Shown one piece after another: positions 1-5,165 of a stretch of DNA of 5,165 bases. The stretch is from Bryobacterales bacterium (lineage in GTDB: Bacteria; Acidobacteriota; Terriglobia; Bryobacterales; Bryobacteraceae). A program made the position numbers and the translations under genes. Below the pieces are notes generated by a model. It was given only the letters and a program-made list of their open reading frames with translations. It was not told the DNA's origin and did not search any database. The stretch spans positions 1 to 5,165 of the forward strand of contig PKYZ01000913.1 of NCBI GenBank assembly GCA_003132865.1, read 5' to 3'. The number at the start of each line of letters is the position of its first letter. Position 1 is the stretch's first letter.

Positions 1-1330
1 CGAAAATGGCCTTCTCCACTTCGAGCGAAGAGATATTCTCCCCGCCGCTGATGATGATGTCCTTCTTCCGGTCCACTATGTGGATGTAGTTCTCTTCGTC
101 CCACACCGCCATGTCGCCGCTATGAAACCAGCCGCCGGTCATCACCGCGGCGGTGCCTTGCGGGTCTTTGTAGTAGCCGTCCATCACTCCGTCGCCGCGG
201 ATCGCCACCTCGCCCACGGTTTGCATGTCGCGCGGAACGTCCTTCATGTTGAGGTCCACCACCCGGATCTCCACCCCCGGTATCGGCCACCCGGCCATCG
301 CCTGGTGCCCCAGACGGTCGGCTTCATCGGCGTACTCCACGGTCCCCTTGCGCCGTGCCGAACTGGCTACCGGACATGTCTCCGTGAGTCCGTAGCCGCC
401 CATGGCCGCGCAGTGGAAAGCCTGTTCGAGGCGCCCGATCAGCTCCGGCGAGGCCGCCGCGCCGCCCACGTGAATCTCCTTCAGACTGGAGAGATCGAAC
501 TGCCCCATATCCGGCGCGTTCAGCAGCGCGTTCGCCATGGTCGGCACCAGGGACATGGCCGTGGCCTTCTCCTCCTGAATCAGCCGGAAGACCAGCGACG
601 GCTCGAACCGCCGCACCATCACCTGCCTGAGACCCATCATGGTGGAGGCCTGCGGCCGGCCCCACCCGTTGGCGTGGAACAACGGGATGGTATGCAGTTC
701 CACCGCCGTATCGTCGTGATTGAACGTGCCGGCCACCGCCAGGGCGTGCAGGTACAGCGTGCGGTGCGACAGCATCACCCCCTTGGGCGTACCCGTGCTG
801 CCGCTGGTGTAGAACAGCTCCGCGATGGCGTTTTCGTCGAAAGAAAATACGTCGGGCCGCTCCATCCGTCCGCGCGCCAGCAGTTCCTCATACGTGAAAT
901 CCGCCAGCGGACCCGCCTCGTCGCCCGCCTCAGTGATGCCGACATACCGCGCGATGGCTGGGCACGCCTTGCGAATGTGCTCCACCAGCGGCGTAAAATC
1001 GTTTTCGAAGATCAGCATTCTGGCTTCGGAGTGGTTCAGTATGGCGACCAGTTCCAGGGGCGTCAGCCGGACGTTCAGCGGCATTACCACCCCGCGCGCC
1101 AGCACCACGCCATAATAGCCTTCCAGCAGCGCGTTATTGTTGAAGCTCAAATAGGCCACCCGGTCGCCCGGCAGGATGCCTTCGGCGACGATCCCGGCGG
1201 CCAGCCGTTCACAACGCTCGCCGAACTGGGCGTACGTCGCGCGGCTGGCGCCCGATACCACGCCGACTTTCTTTCCATATAGATCGACGCCCCGGTATAA
1301 GCACCGCACAGGCGTCAGCGGAACGATCAT
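1..1330 (-). CDS. AMP-forming acyl-CoA ligase, C-terminus cut by window edge
   Basis: Member of the ANL superfamily (AMP-binding enzymes), which activates a carboxylic acid as acyl-AMP and then transfers it to coenzyme A. The 443 residues present show the P-loop YTSGSTGTPKG (about 174-184), the FHANGWG segment (about 218-224), GGAAA (289-293), the adenine-binding GYGLTETCP (312-320), GWFHSGD (400-406), and the hinge-region DRKKDIIISGGENIS (420-434). The start at 1330 is set by a perfect AGGAGG five bases upstream. Family members usually have about 520-550 residues, so roughly 80-100 are missing, including the C-terminal lysine of the adenylation step. The sequence resembles medium/long-chain fatty-acid or aromatic-acid CoA ligases; the substrate cannot be told from sequence. 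It is the last visible gene of a three-gene leftward run, 35 bases after the phosphoribosyltransferase stop. The protein has no signal peptide and is presumably cytoplasmic. Family assignment is secure. Confidence 0.95.
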   Translation of the reverse strand, partial: MIVPLTPVRCLYRGVDLYGKKVGVVSGASRATYAQFGERCERLAAGIVAEGILPGDRVAYLSFNNNALLEGYYGVVLARGVVMPLNVRLTPLELVAILNHSEARMLIFENDFTPLVEHIRKACPAIARYVGITEAGDEAGPLADFTYEELLARGRMERPDVFSFDENAIAELFYTSGSTGTPKGVMLSHRTLYLHALAVAGTFNHDDTAVELHTIPLFHANGWGRPQASTMMGLRQVMVRRFEPSLVFRLIQEEKATAMSLVPTMANALLNAPDMGQFDLSSLKEIHVGGAAASPELIGRLEQAFHCAAMGGYGLTETCPVASSARRKGTVEYADEADRLGHQAMAGWPIPGVEIRVVDLNMKDVPRDMQTVGEVAIRGDGVMDGYYKDPQGTAAVMTGGWFHSGDMAVWDEENYIHIVDRKKDIIISGGENISSLEVEKAIF

Positions 1331-1335
1331 AAATG

Positions 1336-1341
1336 CCTCCT
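1336..1341 (-). promoter_or_regulatory. Ribosome binding site of the acyl-CoA ligase
   Basis: Perfect AGGAGG on the minus strand, five bases before the ATG at 1330. It fixes the start of a gene whose far end lies outside the window. Confidence 0.85.
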
Positions 1342-1345
1342 GGTA

Positions 1346-1375
1346 GCACAGGCTTCGCACAGGCTTCAGCCTGTG
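1346..1375. repeat. Palindromic intergenic repeat with a partial tandem copy
   Basis: Bases 1358-1375 read CACAGGCT-TC-AGCCTGTG, an 8-bp perfect inverted repeat with a 2-base centre. An 11-base unit GCACAGGCTTC occurs twice in tandem (1346-1356 and 1357-1367), so the left arm is present in two copies. The element lies between the phosphoribosyltransferase and the acyl-CoA ligase, and the TGA stop of the former (1366-1368) is inside it. In RNA the palindrome would make a short hairpin just upstream of the ligase ribosome site. It looks like a small dispersed repeat of REP type, but dispersal through the genome cannot be tested here. Confidence 0.7.
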
Positions 1376-1966
1376 AATCCTCCAACATTCTCCAACATTG
1401 CGCCCGAAACACACAACGGGCATTCCGAGGGCGTCCACAAACTATTGGGAAGCGCCGCAATACTCTCCAACACCAGGTTCCTGGAGGACGCGAACTCGGA
1501 GGCCGCCGTGCCAAGGACCACCAAAGCGCCAACCGCGACCGGTGTCGCTCCACAAGCCACCAAAGCCGCGAACGTTCCCCGCACCGCTGAACCGGCATTC
1601 ACCACATCGCTCACAATCGCGACACGCTTGTTCCGAACGCTGCTGTGAAGAGCGCCGGGAATGCGGTATCCCGCCGGAAATAGCCTATCTTCCGCCGGCT
1701 GCGCGAAACCGCTCGGAATACGAGAAGTCAACGTCAAGCTCCGCCGCCACCAGAAGCCCCACAAACGCGCCCTCCACGAGGGGACCGCAGACGGCGTCGA
1801 CGCCATGTACCGACAGCCGCTCCGCCAGTTCGACGGCGGCGGGTTGTACCAGCCGGGGCCGCAAACACAACAACTCAAGGTCCAGCCACAAGTCGCCATG
1901 GTGGCCGGACTCCAACAAGAAATGGCCCTTTCGAGCCGCCAACAGACTCAGGACATCATCCTGCAA
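1366..1966 (-). pseudogene. Orotate phosphoribosyltransferase-like protein, reading frame broken once
   Basis: Type I phosphoribosyltransferase related to PyrE, which joins a base (orotate) to PRPP. Reading starts at TTG 1966 and gives family-like sequence with GHFLLESGHHGDLWLDLELL (about 14-33) and CGPLVEGAFVG (60-70), then meets TAG at 1685-1687. In the next frame the protein resumes at once as LFPAGYRIPGAL, followed by the PRPP-binding loop IVSDVVNAGSAVRGT (about 117-131) and the tail WTPSECPLC. Total length is 601 bases, one more than 200 codons. Removing one base near 1685-1700 gives a smooth 199-residue protein, so the break is a single +1 shift in an otherwise conserved gene. It may be a recent mutation, a sequencing error or, less likely, recoding. 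The gene lies 19 bases after the sugar-isomerase-like gene. Its PRPP loop has SD where many relatives have two acidic residues. It may be a PyrE paralogue rather than the biosynthetic enzyme. Confidence 0.8.
1380..1399. repeat. Tandem 10-bp duplication at the end of the phosphoribosyltransferase gene
   Basis: CTCCAACATT occurs twice head to tail (1380-1389 and 1390-1399) inside the last codons of the phosphoribosyltransferase. Ten bases is not a multiple of three, so a recent duplication would have changed the reading frame of the C-terminal tail, after the conserved CPLC. Confidence 0.75.
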
Positions 1967-1972
1967 GCCGTT

Positions 1973-1977
1973 TCCTC
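1973..1977 (-). promoter_or_regulatory. Ribosome binding site supporting a TTG start
   Basis: GAGGA on the minus strand, six bases before the TTG at 1966-1964. An in-frame ATG at 1993 is followed after five codons by TGA (1978-1980), so it cannot start the phosphoribosyltransferase. The family's usual N-terminus begins right after the TTG, which makes it the best start. Confidence 0.6.
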
Positions 1978-1985
1978 AGACCTCG

Positions 1986-2849
1986 TCAAACATGGAGCTG
2001 GCGAAGGAAGGGAACGCTGGCCTTCATCAAGTCCAGGTTCATTTCGACGAAGTAATTCTTGAGCCCGCCCGTTTTTGCCGCCGTAAAGATCTTCGTCCAG
2101 TCGAGCGTGCCCTGCCCCACCGCCATTGTTTGCTTGGTTACCGCCGACCAGTCCTGCACGTGCATCGAAACGAAGCGCCCCGGGTACTTCGTAAAGTACT
2201 CGGCCGCGTCGTAGCCCCTGCTGATCGTGGAAACCTGGAACTGGAACTTGACCAGCTTCGGATCGAGCAGGTCGAGCAAGAGGTCATAGGTCCGCTTGCC
2301 GCCCACCATGGAAAGCTCGAACCCCTCATTGTGAAGACCTTGCTGGATGCCAGCCTTGGCCGACTGCTCGCCCATCTTGTTGTATTCCTCGGCGGCCCGC
2401 TTCACATCGTCCATGGTCGGGTTCCGCGGCCCGTCCAGACTGGGCACCATCATTTGCGTCAAGCCGAGATCGTTTGCCCAGGCAATTCTGCCCGCGAGAT
2501 CCTTCCGCAACTCCCCGATGTCGAAGTGCGAGCTCTCGCACTTGACCCCCAAATCGCCGAACATTCTGCGCAGCTCGGCCCCTTTGTATTTGGCGAGACC
2601 GGCGAAGCCGGAGTCGGCGTAACCCACCGGCGAGCACAGTTCGATCGTCTGAAAACCGATCTCGGCAAGCTGCTTGATGGTGCCGGGAAAGTCCTTGGCG
2701 ATCATATTCCGGACGGGATAGGTCTGGCATCCGATTGGCATGCCCAGCGGATTGGCGCGCAACTCCCGTGCGCCCGCGGACAGGATCCCGGCCACCGCGG
2801 CCCCCGTCGCCGTATTCTTGAAAAACTCTCTCCTCGAAATTGCGGGCAT
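1986..2849 (-). CDS. Tat-exported sugar phosphate isomerase/epimerase-like TIM-barrel protein
   Basis: A protein of 287 residues of the xylose-isomerase-like TIM-barrel family (AP_endonuc_2 type), whose members isomerise or epimerise sugars, inositols or related polyols, often with a divalent metal. Residues 5-11 are SRREFFK, a twin-arginine motif, followed by a small-residue hydrophobic stretch (about 13-26) and a possible cleavage after A32, so export in folded form is expected. Barrel landmarks are FQTIELCSP (66-74), CESSHFDIGEL (104-114), HNEGFEL (173-179), KFQFQVSTI (201-209), FVSMHVQDW (226-234), GQGTLDW (245-251) and NYFVEMN (265-271). Many relatives have HNH and a DVxW-like segment at the equivalent sites, so the metal or substrate site may differ. 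The start at 2849 is chosen over an upstream in-frame ATG at 2912 because the Tat signal begins there and GGAGG stands five bases before it. It is the first gene of the leftward run. The substrate is unknown. Confidence 0.88.
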   Translation of the reverse strand: MPAISRREFFKNTATGAAVAGILSAGARELRANPLGMPIGCQTYPVRNMIAKDFPGTIKQLAEIGFQTIELCSPVGYADSGFAGLAKYKGAELRRMFGDLGVKCESSHFDIGELRKDLAGRIAWANDLGLTQMMVPSLDGPRNPTMDDVKRAAEEYNKMGEQSAKAGIQQGLHNEGFELSMVGGKRTYDLLLDLLDPKLVKFQFQVSTISRGYDAAEYFTKYPGRFVSMHVQDWSAVTKQTMAVGQGTLDWTKIFTAAKTGGLKNYFVEMNLDLMKASVPFLRQLHV

Positions 2850-2854
2850 TCCCG

Positions 2855-2861
2855 CCTCCTT
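2855..2861 (-). promoter_or_regulatory. Ribosome binding site fixing the start of the Tat protein
   Basis: AAGGAGG on the minus strand with a five-base spacer to the ATG at 2849. It decides against the in-frame ATG at 2912, which would add 21 residues before the Tat signal. Confidence 0.85.
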
Positions 2862-3028
2862 AGCGTTCGACCGGTCCGAAGCATGTTCGGCCAGTCTGCG
2901 GTATTGTCTCACGATTCACCGCCGATGGAAGTAGTTCGGTAAAGTAAATGAGATTATCGAGTGATTGGAATATCTGCAAAACAACTAAACGGCCCGGCGT
3001 GCCAACCACCGACGATATTGAAAAATTG

Positions 3029-3655
3029 TCACCATGCGATATACTTGGGTAACTTTTGATGCGCCGACCAAGCTATATTCTTGAGATCCTCCATGACGTT
3101 TAGATAATCGGCCCTGCCTTCGACCATAGCGAAGCGCGATTTAATCAATCGTGAAGTTCTGTCGTCCATGTAAGGTTCACAGATAGTAAATGATTGGTTA
3201 AAATACGTGTACGCTTGATTGGCTTGTGAGAGCTTAAGGATATCGATGAAAAGGAACCCCATATCAATAGAAAGTACCAGGATCAATCCATAGCCTACAC
3301 GTACGGCTAAACGTATCTTGGCTAGTGTTGGCGGCGGCCGACGTTCCTTAGGTGTTCGCCAAAGTCTCTCGGCACGATACTTTAATCTTATTAGAGTGAA
3401 CAAAAACACTGCAGGTAATGTAAGTAAGAAAGCGGCGAGGCCACTGATAATGAACATAACACCTGCTTCATGATGCCCTCTAGCAGCCTCGCGATAAATA
3501 GAGTCTTTAATAGCAGAAGAGCCGAGTGTTGCAGCGGTGAGAATGGTGCGCCCGGACCATTGAAATGCAGGTTTGAGCGCAATGTCCCAAATTCCGCTAC
3601 CAAGCGCGCCAACTAGGAGCGCACCCAGAACTCCCAATATCCATTTCCGTTTCAT
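3029..3655 (-). CDS. Unrecognised membrane protein with three predicted helices
   Basis: A protein of 208 residues with no function I can assign. It starts MKRKW and has three hydrophobic segments at about 5-24, 65-89 and 117-140. The basic N-terminus and the very basic loop at about 90-115 (RLKYRAERLWRTPKERR) suggest an inside N-terminus and an outside C-terminus by the positive-inside rule. The C-terminal part (about 145-208) is soluble, with FNQSFTICEPYMDD and SRFAMVEGRADYLNVMEDL, and looks conserved rather than random. Codon use is much more A+T-rich than in the metabolic genes to the left, which suggests transfer. The start at 3655 has only a weak AGG four bases upstream. It has no visible operon partner; its 5' end faces the CHC2 gene across 103 bases. 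I vaguely recall similar small membrane proteins from mobile regions, but that is not evidence from this window. Confidence 0.75.
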   Translation of the reverse strand: MKRKWILGVLGALLVGALGSGIWDIALKPAFQWSGRTILTAATLGSSAIKDSIYREAARGHHEAGVMFIISGLAAFLLTLPAVFLFTLIRLKYRAERLWRTPKERRPPPTLAKIRLAVRVGYGLILVLSIDMGFLFIDILKLSQANQAYTYFNQSFTICEPYMDDRTSRLIKSRFAMVEGRADYLNVMEDLKNIAWSAHQKLPKYIAW

Positions 3656-3758
3656 AATGCCTAACGCAATCCTTTATTCTACAGTACTATTCGTTGCTAT
3701 GCTACAGAAAACTCCACTTGCGCCCTCGGCCTGAACCGAGTTCACAAGGAGGATTCGA
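3656..3758. promoter_or_regulatory. Divergent intergenic region with a hairpin and a spaced direct repeat
   Basis: This region separates the leftward membrane gene from the rightward CHC2 gene and should hold both promoters. On the minus strand TAGAAT (3681-3676) could be a -10 box for the membrane gene, but no good -35 stands 16-18 bases upstream. CTACAG occurs twice (3679-3684 and 3702-3707), 23 bases apart, close to two helical turns. CTCGG-CCTGAA-CCGAG (3725-3740) forms a five-pair hairpin just before the CHC2 ribosome site. AAGGAGG at 3746-3752 is the strong ribosome site, six bases before the ATG at 3759. Promoter positions are guesses; the ribosome site is clear. Confidence 0.45.
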
Positions 3759-4100
3759 ATGAACCAATACGACAGTCTGCGCTCCCTTCCCCTGCCGTCC
3801 GTCGCCCAGACGCTCGGCATAGACCTGCAACGCTTCAAAAACCGCAAGGACGGGGAGCTTTACGGTCCCTGCCCCATCCACCGGCCAAAGCAAAACCAGA
3901 CCAGCTTCAGCTACGCCTCGGACGGCCGGTACCACTGCTTCTCCTGCAACGCCAAAGGCAGAGGCGCCATAGACCTTACGATGGCCGTCCTCAGCGTCAG
4001 TTTCCAGTCTGCCAAGGAAGGCCATCCGAACGGTGACCGGGCGCAACGCCCGCGGCGAAGTGGTGGAAGTGCAGCGCGAAGTGGAAGAGGCAATCATTGA
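3759..4100 (+). CDS. Small CHC2 zinc-finger (DnaG-primase-type) protein, C-terminus replaced
   Basis: Residues 1-85 match the zinc-binding domain of DnaG-type primases. The ligand pattern is C38-x2-H41-x18-C60-x2-C63, within GPCPIH and YHCFSCNAKG, followed by GRGAIDLTMAVLSVSFQSA. That segment corresponds to the part after the zinc ribbon where primases continue into their catalytic core. After about residue 85 (base 4013) the sequence becomes KEGHPNGDRAQRPRR and similar basic, low-information sequence up to the stop, unlike the family, so I think the frame was lost by a deletion or shift. No TOPRIM domain is present. Stand-alone CHC2 proteins of about 100 residues are known on mobile elements, so it may have been small even when intact. 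The start has a perfect AAGGAGG six bases upstream. The domain is secure; whether the gene still works is doubtful. Confidence 0.65.
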   Translation: MNQYDSLRSLPLPSVAQTLGIDLQRFKNRKDGELYGPCPIHRPKQNQTSFSYASDGRYHCFSCNAKGRGAIDLTMAVLSVSFQSAKEGHPNGDRAQRPRRSGGSAARSGRGNH

Positions 4101-4275
4101 TGACCACCTGCCCGCGATTGCTGATTTGTTCGCAAAATGGCTGAGGCAGGGGGCGGCCCACAGGTGGATGCATGAAATGAATAGTCCCGCGCGCGTGGAG
4201 CGCCACAGGCGGAAACTCCTGTTCGCCAATTCAATCTTGGTTCGCGCTGGCTTTACACCGAAGACAGCCGGTTAG
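4033..4275 (+). other. Open stretch with protein-like composition, family unknown
   Basis: This frame is open from 3973 to the TAG at 4273-4275, with a GTG at 4033 as the only early start and no ribosome site. The middle part (VVEVQREVEEAIIDDHLPAIADLFAKWLRQG, bases about 4051-4155, split here as VVEVQREVEEAIIDDH then LPAIADLFAKWLRQG) has the acidic, helical look of real protein. The last third overlaps the start of the HsdS remnant in another frame and is probably not real. It could be the tail of a lost gene, such as the methyltransferase or other partner expected before an S subunit, joined to the CHC2 gene by deletion. I do not recognise it. Confidence 0.3.
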
Positions 4276-4963
4276 ACGCTACCAACTACGCGGCAGGGGC
4301 ATTCCTCGCCCTGGATGCAATTGCAGCCTGCAAGCACCCCACAAGAAAGCCAGCGGCGAACTCTGCGCTACCATCTGGCTCCCAGTCTGGAACTAGGCCC
4401 GCAGCAATTTCAAACGGATCTACACAGACAAGCGGCACGGGGTACCGTTTGTCAGTTCGCGCGACATGTTCTTTCTGCCGCTGAGACCCGAACGTTTCCT
4501 GTCAAGACGGATGCTGAAGCTCGGAGATCTTACGGTGCCGGACGGCTGGCTACTGCTGAGCAGGTCGGGGACGGCCGGCAATGTGCCTTACGTGAACCGC
4601 CATCTTGCGGAGTGCGCCATATCGGACCATGCCATTCGCATTGAACCAGCCAGCAGATTATTGCCAAGGGCATCTACGGCGCTACGGTGGACGAGCTGGA
4701 GCCGAAACACATCGCAAGCATCCCAGTCCCCCTTCCCCCTGATACGGCACCACCCAAGCGGTCCGCAGCAAGATCCTGTCAGCCTACCAACAGCGCGATG
4801 AGGCGAACGGCCTGTTTGCAGAGGCAGACGCCTTGCTGCACGAAACGCTGGGCGTCTCGCCATTTAGCGAAGAGGACATTGAGTACTTCTCAGGCTGCGC
4901 CGCACCGCGTTCCCCCTCATTCCGCTGGGGCAGATGTGTGAAACGGTCTTCATCCCGGCGCCC
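4230..4963 (+). pseudogene. hsdS: Decayed type I restriction-modification specificity subunit
   Basis: S subunits recognise the DNA target for type I restriction-modification complexes. Recognisable pieces occur in order but in changing frames. Bases 4230-4340 give FNLGSRWLYTEDSRLDATNY. Bases 4343-4650 give KKASGELCATIW, an amber TAG at 4394-4396, then NFKRIYTDKRHGVPFVSSRD, FLSRRMLKLGDL, LLLSRSGTAGNVPYV and ISDHAIRIEP. Bases 4651-4740 give QQIIAKGIYGATVDELEP and HIASIPVPLP. Bases 4761-4909 give KILSAYQQRDEAN and LHETLGVSPFSEEDIEYF. Bases 4907-4963 give FPLIPLGQMCETVFIP. These match one target-recognition domain, the long-helix spacer and the beginning of the second half. Apparent deletions lie between RIEP and QQIIAKG and between EEDIEYF and FPLIPLG. 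No ATG or ribosome site fits the first piece. No hsdM or hsdR is in the window. At least four frame changes plus a nonsense codon mean no full product. Confidence 0.75.
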
Positions 4964-5095
4964 AAAAATCAGAACCCCCAAAAACCCGTTCACACGCCCC
5001 GGCAACTTTCCCCATCCCCGCAACCCACTCCAAACAAACCACTTCCCTTCGTCCCCCCCAATCGGCACACCTTTTCCGCCCGCCCCCCGTGCTAG
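4964..5095. other. C-rich, G-poor low-complexity tract
   Basis: By hand count, bases 4981-5040 hold 29 C and only 5 G on the plus strand, with many runs of three to seven C up to 5088. The last HsdS frame stays open through it to TAG at 5093-5095 but encodes only proline-rich filler. On the minus strand 5026-4997 contains four G-runs with loops of 4, 2 and 9 bases, a relaxed G-quadruplex pattern. No gene is supported here on either strand. Confidence 0.6.
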
Positions 5096-5103
5096 GCTTA
5101 GGC

Positions 5104-5123
5104 CGGGTAACTCGACTTACCCG
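5104..5123. repeat. Perfect 7-bp inverted repeat (hairpin)
   Basis: CGGGTAA-CTCGAC-TTACCCG: seven-base arms (5104-5110 and 5117-5123) around a six-base loop. There is no T-run after it on the plus strand and no A-run before it, so it is not an ordinary terminator. It comes right after the C-rich tract and could be an element end or a site of unknown role. Bases 5124-5165 hold nothing I can name. Confidence 0.5.
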
Positions 5124-5165
5124 CCACTTGGGTAGAGCGGCGCAGCCGGCATCAGTCACTCGGCT

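Noticed and set aside
80..1282. Long plus-strand open frame of about 400 codons
   Set aside because: It is the antisense of the acyl-CoA ligase. Its translation is His/Arg-rich with no family motif, typical of high-GC antisense frames.
1398..2942. Long plus-strand open frame of about 514 codons
   Set aside because: It runs antisense across the phosphoribosyltransferase and the sugar-isomerase-like gene, both of which show clear family motifs on the minus strand.
2953..2979. Possible minus-strand promoter, GATAAT at 2958-2953 with TTGCAG at 2979-2974, for the leftward operon
   Set aside because: The spacer is only 15 bases and the -35 box matches three of six positions; it would also give a leader of about 95 bases. 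Too weak to annotate.
2940..3028. Terminator after the membrane protein gene
   Set aside because: A short GC-rich stretch exists but has no clean stem followed by a T-run on the minus strand.
5124..5165. tRNA-like GGGTAGAGC motif near the right edge
   Set aside because: No acceptor, anticodon or T-arm stems can be folded around it in the available sequence; chance resemblance to a D-arm.
1..5165. CRISPR array, intact transposase, integrase or toxin-antitoxin pair
   Set aside because: No regularly spaced repeats and no recognisable recombinase or toxin motifs in any frame I read.

Overview
The window looks like a piece of a GC-rich soil or sediment bacterial genome. A member of Acidobacteriota (Bryobacterales/Solibacteres type) is my best guess. 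The guess rests on a Tat-exported sugar-isomerase-like protein of a style I associate with that group, high-GC coding with strong GGAGG ribosome sites, and a short palindrome of the CACAGGCT-TC-AGCCTGTG kind between genes. This assignment is inference only.

Bases 1-2849 hold three genes read leftward on the minus strand, closely spaced like an operon. In order of transcription they are a Tat-signal sugar phosphate isomerase/epimerase-like TIM-barrel protein (2849-1986), an orotate phosphoribosyltransferase-like protein (1966-1366) whose reading frame is broken by one base near 1685-1700, and an AMP-forming acyl-CoA ligase (1330 to the window edge, C-terminus missing). The gaps are 19 and 35 bases. 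The second gap holds the palindromic repeat, and the phosphoribosyltransferase stop codon lies inside that palindrome.

Bases 2850-3758 change character. G+C drops sharply (by hand count 22 of 60 in 3181-3240 against 44 of 60 in 421-480). This stretch carries one unrecognised three-helix membrane protein on the minus strand (3655-3029), facing a divergent promoter region.

Bases 3759-5165 are a graveyard on the plus strand. A small CHC2 zinc-finger (DnaG-primase type) gene with an excellent ribosome site loses its family sequence after about residue 85. It is followed by an unidentified open stretch, and then by a clearly recognisable but multiply broken type I restriction-modification specificity subunit (HsdS-like, 4230-4963). 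That remnant has several frame changes, an in-frame amber codon and at least two apparent internal deletions. The end of the window is a C-rich, G-poor tract with a possible minus-strand G-quadruplex, then a small perfect hairpin.

Overall I read this as a conserved metabolic operon next to an accessory island containing a foreign membrane gene and decayed DNA-modification genes. I see no intact novel defence system, CRISPR array, tRNA or rRNA.
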